A DNA stretch of 64,000 nucleotides from Lujinxingia vulgaris (GCF_007997015.1 NZ_VOSM01000005.1:310001-374000), one strand, 5' to 3'. Shown: positions 44,928 through 54,137, counted from the stretch's first letter. Program-made: numbers and translations. Notes: generated by a model not told the origin, from the sequence alone.

Positions 44928-47498
44928 ATGACGCGCCAGCGCTGCCCGCAATGCGACGCCCCGATCGAGCCCGGCGCGCCCTTCTGCCCGGCGTGCGGAG
45001 CGCGCGAGCTCAGCGCGCCGGCGTTTGATGACTTCGACGCCGAGATCACCCGCACCGAGATTCAACTTCAGAGCCCCCAGCAGCGCGCGCGCCGCGAGCA
45101 GGTCGGCAAGCAGCGGGTGCGCCTGCCAGCGCTCAACACCCGGAGCGGCACCTCGGTGCGCACGCTGATCATCGGCCGCGACCACGGCTGCGACATCGTG
45201 CTCGACGCCCCCCAGATCTCTCGCCGACATGTGAGCCTCACCCCGCTGGGCCCCCAGCGCTGGCTTGCGCGCGACCTGGGCACGGCCAACGGCACCTACC
45301 TGGGCGACCGCCACCGCCGGCTCACCCAGGCCGAGGTGGGCCAGGACGACGTGCTCTTTTTAGGCAGCTACCGCTTTCCCTTAAGCCGCCTCAAAGAGTT
45401 TACGCAACGCGCCGCCAGCCCGCGCTCCGGCGGCCCTTTGAGCCTCCCGCCCGATAAGGCGGTGATCACGCTGGGGCGAGGACCCACCAACGATATTGTG
45501 CTGCAGTCGCCGCAGGTCTCGCGCCATCACGCCAGGCTTGTGCGCGAGTCCGGCGGGCTTTTTCTCGAAGATCTCTCCAGCGCAAACGGCACCTTTGTGG
45601 GGGGCCAGCGCATCCGCCGCGCGCCCATTGAGCACGATCAGATCTTCAGCCTGGGCAGCTTCGCGCTGCGCCTGGATCTTCAGAAGATGCGCCTTCAGAA
45701 GTCCTACCGCGGCGACATCTTGCTGCAGGCCGAGAACCTGCGCGTGGAGGTCCCCACCCCGCAAGGGACGCGCCGCCTGCTCGATGGCATCTCCTTTACG
45801 GTGTATCCCACGGAAATCGTTGGACTTCTCGGCCCATCCGGCGCCGGGAAAACCACGCTCCTCAACGCGCTCATCGCCTACACGCGCCCCTCGTACGGAC
45901 GCACACTGCTCAACGGCGATGAGATCTTTGCGCATTACGATCGCTACCGCGGCGCCATCGGTTATGTGCCTCAGGAAGACATCATTCACAGCGAGCTGAC
46001 CGTCTACCAGTCGCTCTACTACACCGCGAAGTTACGTCTTCCGCCGGACACCACCGACCAGGAAATCGACCAGCGCATCTGGCAGGTGCTCCATGATCTG
46101 GAGATCGCCCAGACCGCCGACCTGCGCATCGGCTCCCCGGAGCAAAAGGGCATCAGCGGCGGGCAGCGAAAGCGCGTGAACCTGGCGATGGAGCTTCTGA
46201 CCGACCCCAGCCTGCTCTGCCTCGATGAGCCCACCAGCGGCCTGGCCAGCGAAGATGCGCTTAACGTGATGCAGCTTCTGCGGCGCCTGGCCGACCGCGG
46301 CAAGACGATCCTGCTCACCATCCACCAGCCCTCGCTTAAAGCCTATCGGCTGATGGACAACACGCTCTACCTGGCCGATGGCGAGCAGGTCTATTACGGG
46401 CCGGCCTTCCCCGACTCGATGCTCTATTTTAATCCGGAGGTCGACGCCGACTCGGAGGCCGCCGAGCCCCTTTTAAACGATCCGGGAAGCTGCATGCGCC
46501 CGCTGGTGGCCGCCGCGCGCGCCGGCGAGCCGATGGAGACCTTTGCGGCGCGCTACCGCCAGAGCGCGTATTTTGAAGAGTTTGTGGCCGCGCGAAGACG
46601 CGCCTCCGAGGAGGTTCACCTCAGCCCGGATACTCGCCGAAAGCCCCCGACCTTTGAGCTGCGCCAGCTGCGCACGCTGATCCACCGCTACCTCAACATC
46701 AAACTCAAAGATCGCGTCGGCACGCTGATCCTGTTGATCCAGGCCCCGATCGTGGCGCTCCTGCTCAACCTGGTCTTTTTTCAGGATGAGGGTGGGGTCT
46801 TTACCCGCATGGAGCACACCCCGCTGGCGCTCTTTCTGCTGGTGATCTCGGCGATCTGGTTCGGGGGCTCCAACGCCGCGCGCGAGATCGTGGGGGAGCA
46901 GGCCATCTACCGCCGCGAGCGCATGGTCAACCTCTCGATCCCGGCCTATGTGGCGAGCAAGTTTGTGGTGCTGGGGCTCTTCTGCCTGATCCAATGTGTG
47001 GCGTTGCTCTCGCTGACTTACGGCCCGCTGGGTTTTCACGGCCACCCGCTGGTGCACCTGCTCACGCTCTGGCTCTGCGCGCTGGCCGGGCTGTCCACCG
47101 GGCTGTTGCTCTCGGCGGCGGTGCGCACCAGCGAGGCGGCGATTGCGCTGGTGCCGATTGTGCTCATCCCCCAGGTGATTTTAGGCGGGGCGATCATGCC
47201 GGTGGAGCGCATGGACACGCTCACCCGCGCGCTCAGCGCCACAACCTTTAGCCGCTTTGGCTTTGAGGCGATGATCCACACCGAAGATCGCGCGCTGGCC
47301 TACGAGATCCCGCTCGATGAGCTGCCCATGGCCACCCCGGAGATGCCTGTAGCGATGCCGCTGATGCCCCATCCCCTCGATCGTTTTTACGGGGAGGCGC
47401 AGGCCGGCCAGCTTCCGGATCTGGGGGCGCTGGGAGGTTTTACCCTGGTGCTGCTCAGCGGCGTGGCGCTCACGCTGCGCCGCCGCGACATGGATTAG
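44928..47498 (+). CDS. ABCG-type transporter with zinc ribbon and two FHA domains
   Basis: 856 residues fused in one chain. A zinc ribbon (CPQCDAPIEPGAPFCPACG, residues 6-24) is followed by FHA domain 1 at about 78-150 (IIGRDHGCDIVLDAPQISRRHVSL, GTANGTYLG) and FHA domain 2 at about 178-250 (TLGRGPTNDIVLQSPQVSRHHARL, SSANGTFVGG). The ABC ATPase at about 265-480 has Walker A GPSGAGKTTLLN, signature ISGGQRKRVNLA and Walker B LLCLDEP. A C-terminal ABC2-type permease with about six helices ends SGVALTLRRRDMD. The FHA domains should bind phospho-Thr partners, suggesting control by a Ser/Thr kinase (inference). I chose the ATG at 44928 because it gives the zinc ribbon at the N-terminus; the frame opens 90 codons earlier, across the divergent gene. 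Confidence 0.93.
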   Translation: MTRQRCPQCDAPIEPGAPFCPACGARELSAPAFDDFDAEITRTEIQLQSPQQRARREQVGKQRVRLPALNTRSGTSVRTLIIGRDHGCDIVLDAPQISRRHVSLTPLGPQRWLARDLGTANGTYLGDRHRRLTQAEVGQDDVLFLGSYRFPLSRLKEFTQRAASPRSGGPLSLPPDKAVITLGRGPTNDIVLQSPQVSRHHARLVRESGGLFLEDLSSANGTFVGGQRIRRAPIEHDQIFSLGSFALRLDLQKMRLQKSYRGDILLQAENLRVEVPTPQGTRRLLDGISFTVYPTEIVGLLGPSGAGKTTLLNALIAYTRPSYGRTLLNGDEIFAHYDRYRGAIGYVPQEDIIHSELTVYQSLYYTAKLRLPPDTTDQEIDQRIWQVLHDLEIAQTADLRIGSPEQKGISGGQRKRVNLAMELLTDPSLLCLDEPTSGLASEDALNVMQLLRRLADRGKTILLTIHQPSLKAYRLMDNTLYLADGEQVYYGPAFPDSMLYFNPEVDADSEAAEPLLNDPGSCMRPLVAAARAGEPMETFAARYRQSAYFEEFVAARRRASEEVHLSPDTRRKPPTFELRQLRTLIHRYLNIKLKDRVGTLILLIQAPIVALLLNLVFFQDEGGVFTRMEHTPLALFLLVISAIWFGGSNAAREIVGEQAIYRRERMVNLSIPAYVASKFVVLGLFCLIQCVALLSLTYGPLGFHGHPLVHLLTLWLCALAGLSTGLLLSAAVRTSEAAIALVPIVLIPQVILGGAIMPVERMDTLTRALSATTFSRFGFEAMIHTEDRALAYEIPLDELPMATPEMPVAMPLMPHPLDRFYGEAQAGQLPDLGALGGFTLVLLSGVALTLRRRDMD

Positions 47499-47820
47499 GA
47501 CACCGTCAGCGATCATCGCTGCTGCGTTGAGAACGTCGTGGACTGCGTCGCAAAGCGTCGACGATGCGAAGTTTTGAACGTCGTAGCCAGCGCCCGCAAC
47601 ATGTGCTCACAGCATCGTAAGACGTTGCACGTCACCAAAACTTGCCGACTTTTACGACGATTTACACCTGAAGCTCCTAAAAGCGGCTGAAATTCTGTCG
47701 AAAGCTTCGCGGGCTTTTGATACCATCGCGTCTACAGAGTTTGGGTTATTCCCGGTCCACATCATTTCGCGCCACGCTGACTTCCCTGCAACGCGCTCCT
47801 CACCTCACAGGGTACGAACC
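47499..47820. other. Intergenic stretch with a decayed palindromic-repeat fragment
   Basis: 322 bases between two co-directional genes. The stretch 47521-47567 aligns with the minus-strand version of the MITE-like repeat at 37514-37684, matching about 39 of 47 bases and including TCGACGATGC. The rest holds no recognisable gene. The right part, nearer the VWA lipoprotein gene, is AT-richer and probably contains its promoter. Confidence 0.6.
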
Positions 47821-49689
47821 ATGCGAACAACGCTCATAAAATGGACGCTCCCCGCGCTGATCGCGCTGACTGCTCTGGCCTGTTCAGATGAAACCAAAGT
47901 GACCAGCTGCCCGGACGGCCAGGAGCGCAACCCCGTCAGCGGCGAATGCCGCCCCGGTGGTGAAGACTCCAATGATCCCGACGGGGGCGATCCCGGTGAC
48001 GCCGGTGACGGCGATACCGATGGCGGCGGTGATCTTATCGATGCGGACCATCCTCATGACGGGCGCGATGATCTTCCCCCCTGGGACGATGAGAGCGGCG
48101 ACGGGGTGCCCAACCAGTACGACAACTGCCCCTTTGCCCATAACCCCGATCAGGCCGACAGCGACGGCGACGGCATCGGCGATGTCTGCGACAACTGCCC
48201 GGACACCTCCAACACCGATCAAGCGGCGTTTACGACCAACCCCGTCGATGATCGCGGCATTGTCATGGGCAACGCCTGCGCCCCGGGTGTGGAGTACGTC
48301 GACACGGTGACCGACGACGACGGCGACGGCACCCCCTCGACCCTGGACAACTGCCCGGACGTGGCCAACGCCGACCAGGCCGACAGCGACGGCGACAGCA
48401 TCGGCGATGCCTGCGACAACTGCCCCTTTGCGGCCAACGTTGACCAGACCGCCAGCCCCGGCAACCCCACCGGCGACAACGGCCTTGTGGTGGGTGACGC
48501 CTGCGCGCCGGAGCCCGGTCAGATCCCCATCTGCGAAGAACAGACCACCGAGTTTGAGCGCCTTAACCCCAACGTCTACGTCGTGCTCGACCTCTCCGGC
48601 TCCATGGACTACGGCGTGGGTGGACCGAGCGACAGCAGCCGACCCAACCGCTGGGAGCGCGCCGTGGCCGGGATGAACACCGTGGCCACCGAACTTCATG
48701 ATGAGATTCGCTTTGGCGTGGGCACCTTCACCGGCAACTGCAACCTTTCCGCGCTGACCAACCGCCTGTCCATGGGCGACCATAACGCCGCCACCATCCA
48801 GAACTCCTACAGCGGTCTGAACCCCAACGGCGGCACCCCGCTGGACTGGGCGCTTCAGAACGTGATCAACAACGATCGCGTCAGCGACGGCAACGACCCG
48901 CTCGACGATCAGCGTGTCAAGTCCGTGCTGCTCATCACCGACGGTGAGCCGGGCTGCGGCGAGGTCGAAGGCGCGCGCCAGAAGATCGTCGAACTGCGCA
49001 ACCGCGGCGTCTACACCTTCGTGGTCGGCTTCGCCTTCGACTCTCCCAGTCTGCAGACCTTCGCCACCGCCGGCGGCACCGGCTCGCCATACCTGGCCAG
49101 CGACGCCACCCAGCTGGCGAACGCCGTGCGCGACATCTCCAACATCCTGGTGAGCTGCTCCTACAACCTCGACCAGACCCCGCCCGATCCCAATCAGATC
49201 TGGGTCTCGGTCAACGGCACCTACCTGCCCCAGAGCGACCTCTCCTACAACGCCAACGACAACGTGCTGACCCTCTCGGAGTCGGCCTGCTCGCAGGTCC
49301 GCGCGATCGACGCCGAGGCCCTCGACCTGCAGATCAAGATGGGCTGCGCCAACGCCTGTGTGCCCGAGCAGCCCACCGGCCTCTGCGACCTCTACTACCA
49401 GACCTGCGGCGAGCCGCTGGAGTGTGAGAGCTGCTCGGCGGAGACCTGCGACGGTGTTGATAATAACTGTGATGGCCGCGTCGATGAGGGTTGCCCGGAG
49501 TGCTCCATCAACGGCTCGAGCTGTGAGTCGGATGCGGATTGCTGCGGCAACCTGGTCTGCGGCAGCGAAGGCACCTGTGGCTTCGGCTGCTTCCCGGCCA
49601 ACGTCGCCTGCACCAGCAACGCCGACTGCTGCAGCGGCCAGTGCGCGCCGGTCTCCGGTTCGGAGTTTGGCACCTGCATCATCGGCTAA
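47821..49689 (+). CDS. Lipoprotein with thrombospondin type 3 repeats and a von Willebrand A domain
   Basis: 622 residues. The lipobox is TALAC. An Asp/Gly-rich linker is followed by calcium-binding thrombospondin type 3 repeats (DNCPFAHNPDQADSDGDGIGDVCDNC and two more, about residues 90-220). A VWA domain runs from about 250 to 440: YVVLDLSGSMDYG holds the DxSxS metal site, and SVLLITDGEPGCG is the central strand. The tail has Cys-rich EGF-like modules (CDGVDNNCDGRVDEGC, CESDADCCGNLVC), which match the DNNCDG-type motif common in Bradymonadales and myxobacteria. It is probably a surface adhesion protein. Confidence 0.9.
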   Translation: MRTTLIKWTLPALIALTALACSDETKVTSCPDGQERNPVSGECRPGGEDSNDPDGGDPGDAGDGDTDGGGDLIDADHPHDGRDDLPPWDDESGDGVPNQYDNCPFAHNPDQADSDGDGIGDVCDNCPDTSNTDQAAFTTNPVDDRGIVMGNACAPGVEYVDTVTDDDGDGTPSTLDNCPDVANADQADSDGDSIGDACDNCPFAANVDQTASPGNPTGDNGLVVGDACAPEPGQIPICEEQTTEFERLNPNVYVVLDLSGSMDYGVGGPSDSSRPNRWERAVAGMNTVATELHDEIRFGVGTFTGNCNLSALTNRLSMGDHNAATIQNSYSGLNPNGGTPLDWALQNVINNDRVSDGNDPLDDQRVKSVLLITDGEPGCGEVEGARQKIVELRNRGVYTFVVGFAFDSPSLQTFATAGGTGSPYLASDATQLANAVRDISNILVSCSYNLDQTPPDPNQIWVSVNGTYLPQSDLSYNANDNVLTLSESACSQVRAIDAEALDLQIKMGCANACVPEQPTGLCDLYYQTCGEPLECESCSAETCDGVDNNCDGRVDEGCPECSINGSSCESDADCCGNLVCGSEGTCGFGCFPANVACTSNADCCSGQCAPVSGSEFGTCIIG

Positions 49690-49714
49690 GGCTGCTTAGC
49701 ACCAACGCATGAAG

Positions 49715-49754
49715 AAACCCCCGCGGGCGTCAGCCCGCGGGGGTTTTGTTTTTT
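49715..49754 (+). terminator. Strong terminator after the VWA lipoprotein gene
   Basis: AAACCCCCGCGGGC-GTCA-GCCCGCGGGGGTTT is a perfect 14-bp stem with a T-rich tail on the plus strand. It lies 25 bases after the stop codon. Confidence 0.95.
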
Positions 49755-49852
49755 GTTCAGGTTTATTCAGGTTTATTCAGGCATGCAACGTCGCGTGGCG
49801 TGTCAGGAGCGCGCGCGCAACGACGCACGGCCAACTTCACTCATGCATGCGC

Positions 49853-50494
49853 TCAGGGCGTAAAGGCGCGCTGCATCTCCTCCAGAGCGCGCTCCAGGCT
49901 ATCTTCCACCTTCTGGCGGGTGACCTCGGTGGCCTCCTGCGACGCGGGATGCAAGAAGGCATCGGGGTCGCTGGTATGTTCGTGCGGCTCGGGAGTCTCG
50001 GCCGGCTCAAACATCACATCGACGCATTGAGGCCCGGCGTAGAGTTCAAAGAGATGGGTGCGCACCGCCTGCGCGCGCACCTCGCGCGCGGCCAGCTCGG
50101 CCTGGCGCTGCGCGCGACGCTCGGCCCAGCTTACTGCGGCGTCGGCGTTGGCAGCCTCTTCGGCGGCCTGGCGGCTGGCCTCAAAGGCGCGCTGCGTGAG
50201 GATCTGCGCGCGACGCCGCGCCTCGCGCTCCTCCCTGTATTCCGCGTTGAGGCGTCGGGCGCGCTCGATACGTGATTCACGCGCGACGCCTTCGGTGTAG
50301 CGAATGGTGCCGGCGGCCCTTAGCCCGCGCTCCCCGTGCACCCAGATCACCTGCGATGATGTTGGCGGGCTCACCTCCCTGTCCCCACTCGCCCCGGTCT
50401 CCCACACCCCTGTTCCCCACATCCCCATGCCCAACGCCAGGATGCCTGCGGCACCGATCGCACTGGACTGGACAAGCCAATTCGGGCTGATCAT
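49853..50494 (-). CDS. Exported coiled-coil protein of unknown function
   Basis: 213 residues. An N-terminal hydrophobic segment (AIGAAGILALGMGMWGTGVW) could be a signal anchor. Residues of about 70-140 are a charged Arg/Glu/Ala-rich coiled coil (RIERARRLNAEYREEREARRRAQ...), followed by an acidic tail with two further helices. I recognise no family. GAGGTGCGATC precedes the ATG. It is divergent from the following membrane-protein gene, with an 81-base gap. Confidence 0.65.
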   Translation of the reverse strand: MISPNWLVQSSAIGAAGILALGMGMWGTGVWETGASGDREVSPPTSSQVIWVHGERGLRAAGTIRYTEGVARESRIERARRLNAEYREEREARRRAQILTQRAFEASRQAAEEAANADAAVSWAERRAQRQAELAAREVRAQAVRTHLFELYAGPQCVDVMFEPAETPEPHEHTSDPDAFLHPASQEATEVTRQKVEDSLERALEEMQRAFTP

Positions 50495-50575
50495 GATCGC
50501 ACCTCGTCAAAGACCCTTGTCGTCCCCTCCTCTCAAATATGCCCCCGACTTCCCCCGGGTAAAGCAGGCCACCTC

Positions 50576-51307
50576 ATGACCGAGCCATCTTCCCAGCCCT
50601 CCACCGATCTTCGCTCGGAGAACGCTTCTGATCGTTCGTCGGAGATCGCCTCGACGCCTCCGCGTATGCTTCTGCCCCTGGCGCTGGCCGCCGCGGTGGG
50701 GCTTGCCGCCGCGCACTTTTTGCTGACGCCACCGCTGGTGGCGCTGGCCCAGGGCCAACTTCAGGCCGCCGCCGGCGCCTGGTTCTTCGCCCCGGCCACA
50801 CTGGCCGCGCTGGCCTTTCTGGTGGGTCAGGTGCAGCCCGGCCAGGCCCGCGCCACCCCCGCGCTCCGGCCGCACCATATCCCCCTTTTTGCAGCCCTGG
50901 TCGCTCCGCTGACCCTGGGCGTGATGTCACTTACCAACACCCCGGCCCGCTTCCGCCCGGTCACCTGGCTCAGCGAGAGCGCCACCCTCGGCCTGATGCT
51001 GGGCCTGGGCCTGGCGCTGGCCGCCCTCTTCTGGCAGGGCGCAGTCCAGCAGCATCTTTTCAAAACTCTGCCCCTTCAACTTCGCGCGCTCGTGGTCGCC
51101 ATGCTCAGCCTGATGCCGCCGGCGGCCTTTCTGATGCACCCGCAGACCTCCGAGGCGCTTCGCGACGGGCTGCTCCCCGAACTGCTCGCCAGCACCCTCG
51201 TGCTGGCCGCTCTGCACGAGGCCGGGCTCAGCCATCGCCTGGTCGCCCTCAACGCGATCGTGCTCGGCGTGGGCATCGGCGTGCTCAACCACGCGCTGCT
51301 CATCTGA
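50576..51307 (+). CDS. Polytopic membrane protein of unknown function
   Basis: 243 residues. A Ser/Thr/Glu-rich cytoplasmic N-terminus of about 30 residues is followed by about seven hydrophobic helices (MLLPLALAAAVGLAAAHFLL, ATLGLMLGLGLALAALFWQG, LNAIVLGVGIGVLNHALL). The layout FWQGAVQQHLF ... ALHEAGLSHR recalls CPBP-type intramembrane proteases, but the paired catalytic Glu residues of that family are missing. I therefore assign no function. Confidence 0.65.
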   Translation: MTEPSSQPSTDLRSENASDRSSEIASTPPRMLLPLALAAAVGLAAAHFLLTPPLVALAQGQLQAAAGAWFFAPATLAALAFLVGQVQPGQARATPALRPHHIPLFAALVAPLTLGVMSLTNTPARFRPVTWLSESATLGLMLGLGLALAALFWQGAVQQHLFKTLPLQLRALVVAMLSLMPPAAFLMHPQTSEALRDGLLPELLASTLVLAALHEAGLSHRLVALNAIVLGVGIGVLNHALLI

Positions 51308-51308
51308 G

Positions 51309-51348
51309 CATCGGATCATCGGATCATCGGATCATCGGAGCATCGCAA
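51309..51348 (+). repeat. 8-bp tandem repeat CATCGGAT
   Basis: Three exact CATCGGAT units are followed by CATCGGAG and a diverged CATCGCAA, directly after the stop of the membrane-protein gene. Confidence 0.9.
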
Positions 51349-51425
51349 CGTGGCGCGTCGCACCGCCGGGAAGCGATCGGGACCGGGGGAATCCCTGAGC
51401 GCCTGGCCATGTTTTCCAACAAACC

Positions 51426-51441
51426 AACCCACCGGTCGGTT
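51426..51441 (+). promoter_or_regulatory. Candidate TetR-type operator upstream of the redox operon
   Basis: AACCCACCGGTCGGTT is a 16-bp dyad with one mismatch around an ACCGGT centre, a pattern common in TetR-family operators. It lies 134 bases before the first gene of the Tat/GMC/Rieske operon. The regulator is unknown; a TetR gene lies at 63177 but is not adjacent. Confidence 0.4.
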
Positions 51442-51574
51442 TTTACTACGCTTCAACCTCCTGAAGCGTTATCCTTGGGGTTCTGAGGCGATTTAAAACA
51501 CTCGGCCGGGTGGTTCTGCACAGGTTTTCCACAGGGCGAATCCCCCGAAGACAGGGCTCAAACGAGGGCTGGCG

Positions 51575-52099
51575 ATGGACGCAATGCGACGGCGCACCTT
51601 TTTGAAAGTCAGCGCGATGGGCGTGCCCGCGCTTGTGCTGGCCGCCGGCACCGCTCGCGTCGGCTTAGGCTGGTACGATCAGCCGGCGTCCCCGTCGACG
51701 GCCACCTTGAGCGCGCGCGAGGTCGAGATCTGCCGCGCCATCTGCGATGCCCTCTACCCGGGAGACCACCTGGGCATGCCGCCCGGCAACGCGGTGGGCG
51801 TGGTCGAGGCCGTCGACGATTATTTAAGCGCCATCCCCGAAGACACCGCCAACCTCTTACGCCTCTTGCTGCACGCCATCGACGACTTCGGGCGCCTGGC
51901 CACGCTCCCCCCGCGCGCCTTCTCGGAGCGCAGCCGCCGCCAGCGCCAGGCCATCCTGCGCGCCTGGGACACTTCCAGCTTCGGCGCGCGCCAGGACGCC
52001 TTTAAGGCGCTCAAGATGATCTTCGCCATGGGCTACTGCGAGGCCCCCGAGGTCATACTCGCTGCGGGCATCGACTACACCTGCGGGGAGTGGGAATGA
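51575..52099 (+). CDS. Tat-exported small subunit (gluconate 2-dehydrogenase subunit 3-like)
   Basis: 174 residues. A twin-arginine signal (RRRTFLKVSAMGVPALVLAAG) indicates export in folded form. The mature part (LSAREVEICRAICDALYPGDHLGMPPGNAVGVVEAVDDYL) matches the gluconate 2-dehydrogenase subunit 3 family. Those are small partners of membrane-bound GMC-type flavoprotein dehydrogenases. The downstream gene encodes a GMC oxidoreductase, so the pair probably forms one complex, with this subunit providing the Tat signal for both (inference from known relatives). Confidence 0.85.
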   Translation: MDAMRRRTFLKVSAMGVPALVLAAGTARVGLGWYDQPASPSTATLSAREVEICRAICDALYPGDHLGMPPGNAVGVVEAVDDYLSAIPEDTANLLRLLLHAIDDFGRLATLPPRAFSERSRRQRQAILRAWDTSSFGARQDAFKALKMIFAMGYCEAPEVILAAGIDYTCGEWE

Positions 52100-52133
52100 A
52101 CTTTCACGGCCCCACCGGCCAGCGAGCGCGACG

Positions 52134-53708
52134 ATGAGCGAGACCATCCTGGACTACTCCGCCGAAGATCACCTGGGTCAGAAGCTGCAGACCTACGAGA
52201 CTTTCGAGGCGCAAAACGCCCCCGAGAAGATCACCCACAGGGTCGACGTGGCCATTGTGGGCGCGGGGCCCGGCGGGCTTGTGAGCGCGGCGACGCTTGC
52301 GGCGGCCGGCTTAAGCGTGCTCATCGTCGAAGACGGGCGCTTCTGGCCGCGCCACAGCTTTAAACGAAAGCAAAGCTGGGCGGCCAAACACCTGATGCAG
52401 GAGCAGGCCACGCGCGTGATGCAGGGAAACGCGTTCATTCCCCTGGCCAGCGGGCGAGGGGTGGGGGGAGGCACGTTGGTGAACTCGGCGATTTGTTTCA
52501 GGGCGCCGGATGCGGTGCTTGAGGAGTGGGTCGAGCAGTGGGGGCTTGCCCATTTTGGGTCGGAGCGCCGCGATCGGATCTTCTCGGAAGTCGAGGAAGT
52601 CATCGGTGTGGCGCCCACCCCCGCCGCGCTTGCGGGTGAGAACGCCCGGGTGGCGCAGCGCGGCTTTAGCCAGCTGGGCCTCGATCACGCCTACATGCCC
52701 CGAAACGCCCCGGGGTGTGTGGGCTGCGGCACCTGCCAGACCGGCTGCCCCACCGGCGGCAAAGCCACCGCCGACATCACCTGGCTTCCCCGTGCGCTCC
52801 GCTATAATACGCGTCTTTTTGCCGACACCCGCTGCGAGCGCCTCACCCTCAACGCCCAGGGCCGCGTCACCGGACTTGTTGCCCACACCCGCCATCCCCA
52901 GACGCGCCAGGTGCGCGTGCAACACACCATTGAAGCCAGCCGCACCTTGCTTGCGGCCGGCGCGGTGAACACCCCGATTTTGCTGCTCAATCAGGGGCTC
53001 GCCAACTCCAGCGGCCAGGTCGGGCTGAACCTGCACGTGCACCCCACCGTGGCCGTGCTCGCAAAGTTCGACCATCCCATCCGCCTGTGGGCCGGCGCCA
53101 CCCAGGGCTATTACGCCCACCACCCCGACGATCCGGAGATCTTGCTGGAGACCTTCTCGGCCTCCCCCGACGTCTTCTTGAGCCAGGCCGCACGCGCCGG
53201 CGTGGATGTGAGCGCGGAGTTTTTACGAGAATTTCGCAACATCGCCGCCTGCGGCCTGCTCATCCGCGACAGCTCCTCGGGCCAGGTCAGTCCGGGCAAA
53301 GATCAGCGCGCCAACGTGCGTTATGTGCTCGGTCGCGACGACCAGAAAAAGCTCACCGCCGGGCTGCACACCCTGGTGGAGATGTTCTTTGAGGCCGGGT
53401 CGCGACGCGTGATGCCGATGGTGCGCAAGAGCCGCTTTTTTGAGAGCGTGAACGCGGCCAACGATCACGTGCGCATCCACCACACCCCCGGCGATCTTTC
53501 GCTTTACGCGAGCCACCCGATGGGCACCTGCCGCATCGGCGCCGACCCGAAGCTCTGTGTCGCTCGCCAGGAGGATGGTCGCACCTACGACCACGAGGGC
53601 CTCTATATTGTGGATTCTTCGCTCTTTCCCAGCGCGCTGGGCGCCAACCCCCAGGTCACGATCATGGCCCAGGCCCTGGCGCTGAGCCGGGTTATCGCAG
53701 AGGCCTGA
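52134..53708 (+). CDS. GMC-family FAD oxidoreductase with a ferredoxin-like cysteine motif
   Basis: 524 residues. The FAD-binding fold reads VDVAIVGAGPGGLVSAATLAAAGLSVLIVEDG (GxGxxG at 43-48), with the GMC motif GRGVGGGTLVNSAICFRAP. At 195-206 lies CVGCGTCQTGCP, the exact CxxCxxCxxxCP spacing of a 4Fe-4S ferredoxin cluster, which some alcohol-oxidase-like GMC enzymes also show. The C-terminal HPMGTCRIG and the final SALGANPQVTIMAQALALSRVI are GMC signature 2 and the catalytic end. It has no signal of its own; the Tat subunit upstream may carry it. It probably oxidises an alcohol or sterol-like substrate and passes electrons on; the substrate is unknown. Confidence 0.9.
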   Translation: MSETILDYSAEDHLGQKLQTYETFEAQNAPEKITHRVDVAIVGAGPGGLVSAATLAAAGLSVLIVEDGRFWPRHSFKRKQSWAAKHLMQEQATRVMQGNAFIPLASGRGVGGGTLVNSAICFRAPDAVLEEWVEQWGLAHFGSERRDRIFSEVEEVIGVAPTPAALAGENARVAQRGFSQLGLDHAYMPRNAPGCVGCGTCQTGCPTGGKATADITWLPRALRYNTRLFADTRCERLTLNAQGRVTGLVAHTRHPQTRQVRVQHTIEASRTLLAAGAVNTPILLLNQGLANSSGQVGLNLHVHPTVAVLAKFDHPIRLWAGATQGYYAHHPDDPEILLETFSASPDVFLSQAARAGVDVSAEFLREFRNIAACGLLIRDSSSGQVSPGKDQRANVRYVLGRDDQKKLTAGLHTLVEMFFEAGSRRVMPMVRKSRFFESVNAANDHVRIHHTPGDLSLYASHPMGTCRIGADPKLCVARQEDGRTYDHEGLYIVDSSLFPSALGANPQVTIMAQALALSRVIAEA

Positions 53709-53759
53709 TCGCCGCAGCCTGAGCCAACTTCTTCGACCTTGCCCCCCCCAAACGTTGCC

Positions 53760-54137
53760 ATGCCCTCCACACCTTCCGACGCCCTGGCCATCGTGGACAG
53801 CCGCCCGCTCAAAGCGCCCGGCGACGCCTGCCATTTTGCCTACCGCGACCGCACCGGCGGCGAAGGCCGCGGGGTGCTTTTGCGCGTCGATGCACACACG
53901 CTGGTCGCCTTCGACGATTATTGCCCCCACTGGGGCGTGCCTCTTGGCGAAGATCCCTCGCGGCTCTTTGATCCACGTGACGCCTCGGTCGTCTGCTCGA
54001 TGCACCGCGCCCGCTTTGACCCGCGCTCCGGTCTGTGCCACACAGGCCTCTGTGAGGGCCAACACCTCACCCGCTTTCAGGTCATCGAAGGCCCCTCCGC
54101 CGGCCTTGTCACTGTTAAGCGCTCCGGGCTCTTTTAG
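53760..54137 (+). CDS. Rieske [2Fe-2S] protein
   Basis: 125 residues, essentially one Rieske domain. The first ligand pair is C55-x-H57 (DYCPHWGVPL) and the second is C79-x-x-H82 (VCSMHRARFDPRSGLC). I chose the ATG at 53760 because the upstream in-frame start is a TTG in Pro-rich sequence. It has no signal peptide. It follows the GMC oxidoreductase gene by 51 bases and probably acts as an electron acceptor or carrier for it. It could instead be an unrelated small ferredoxin component, since Rieske domains are widely reused. Confidence 0.85.
   Translation: MPSTPSDALAIVDSRPLKAPGDACHFAYRDRTGGEGRGVLLRVDAHTLVAFDDYCPHWGVPLGEDPSRLFDPRDASVVCSMHRARFDPRSGLCHTGLCEGQHLTRFQVIEGPSAGLVTVKRSGLF

Noticed and set aside
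50576-51307. CPBP-type intramembrane protease
   Set aside because: The overall helix layout is similar, but the paired catalytic Glu motif is absent.
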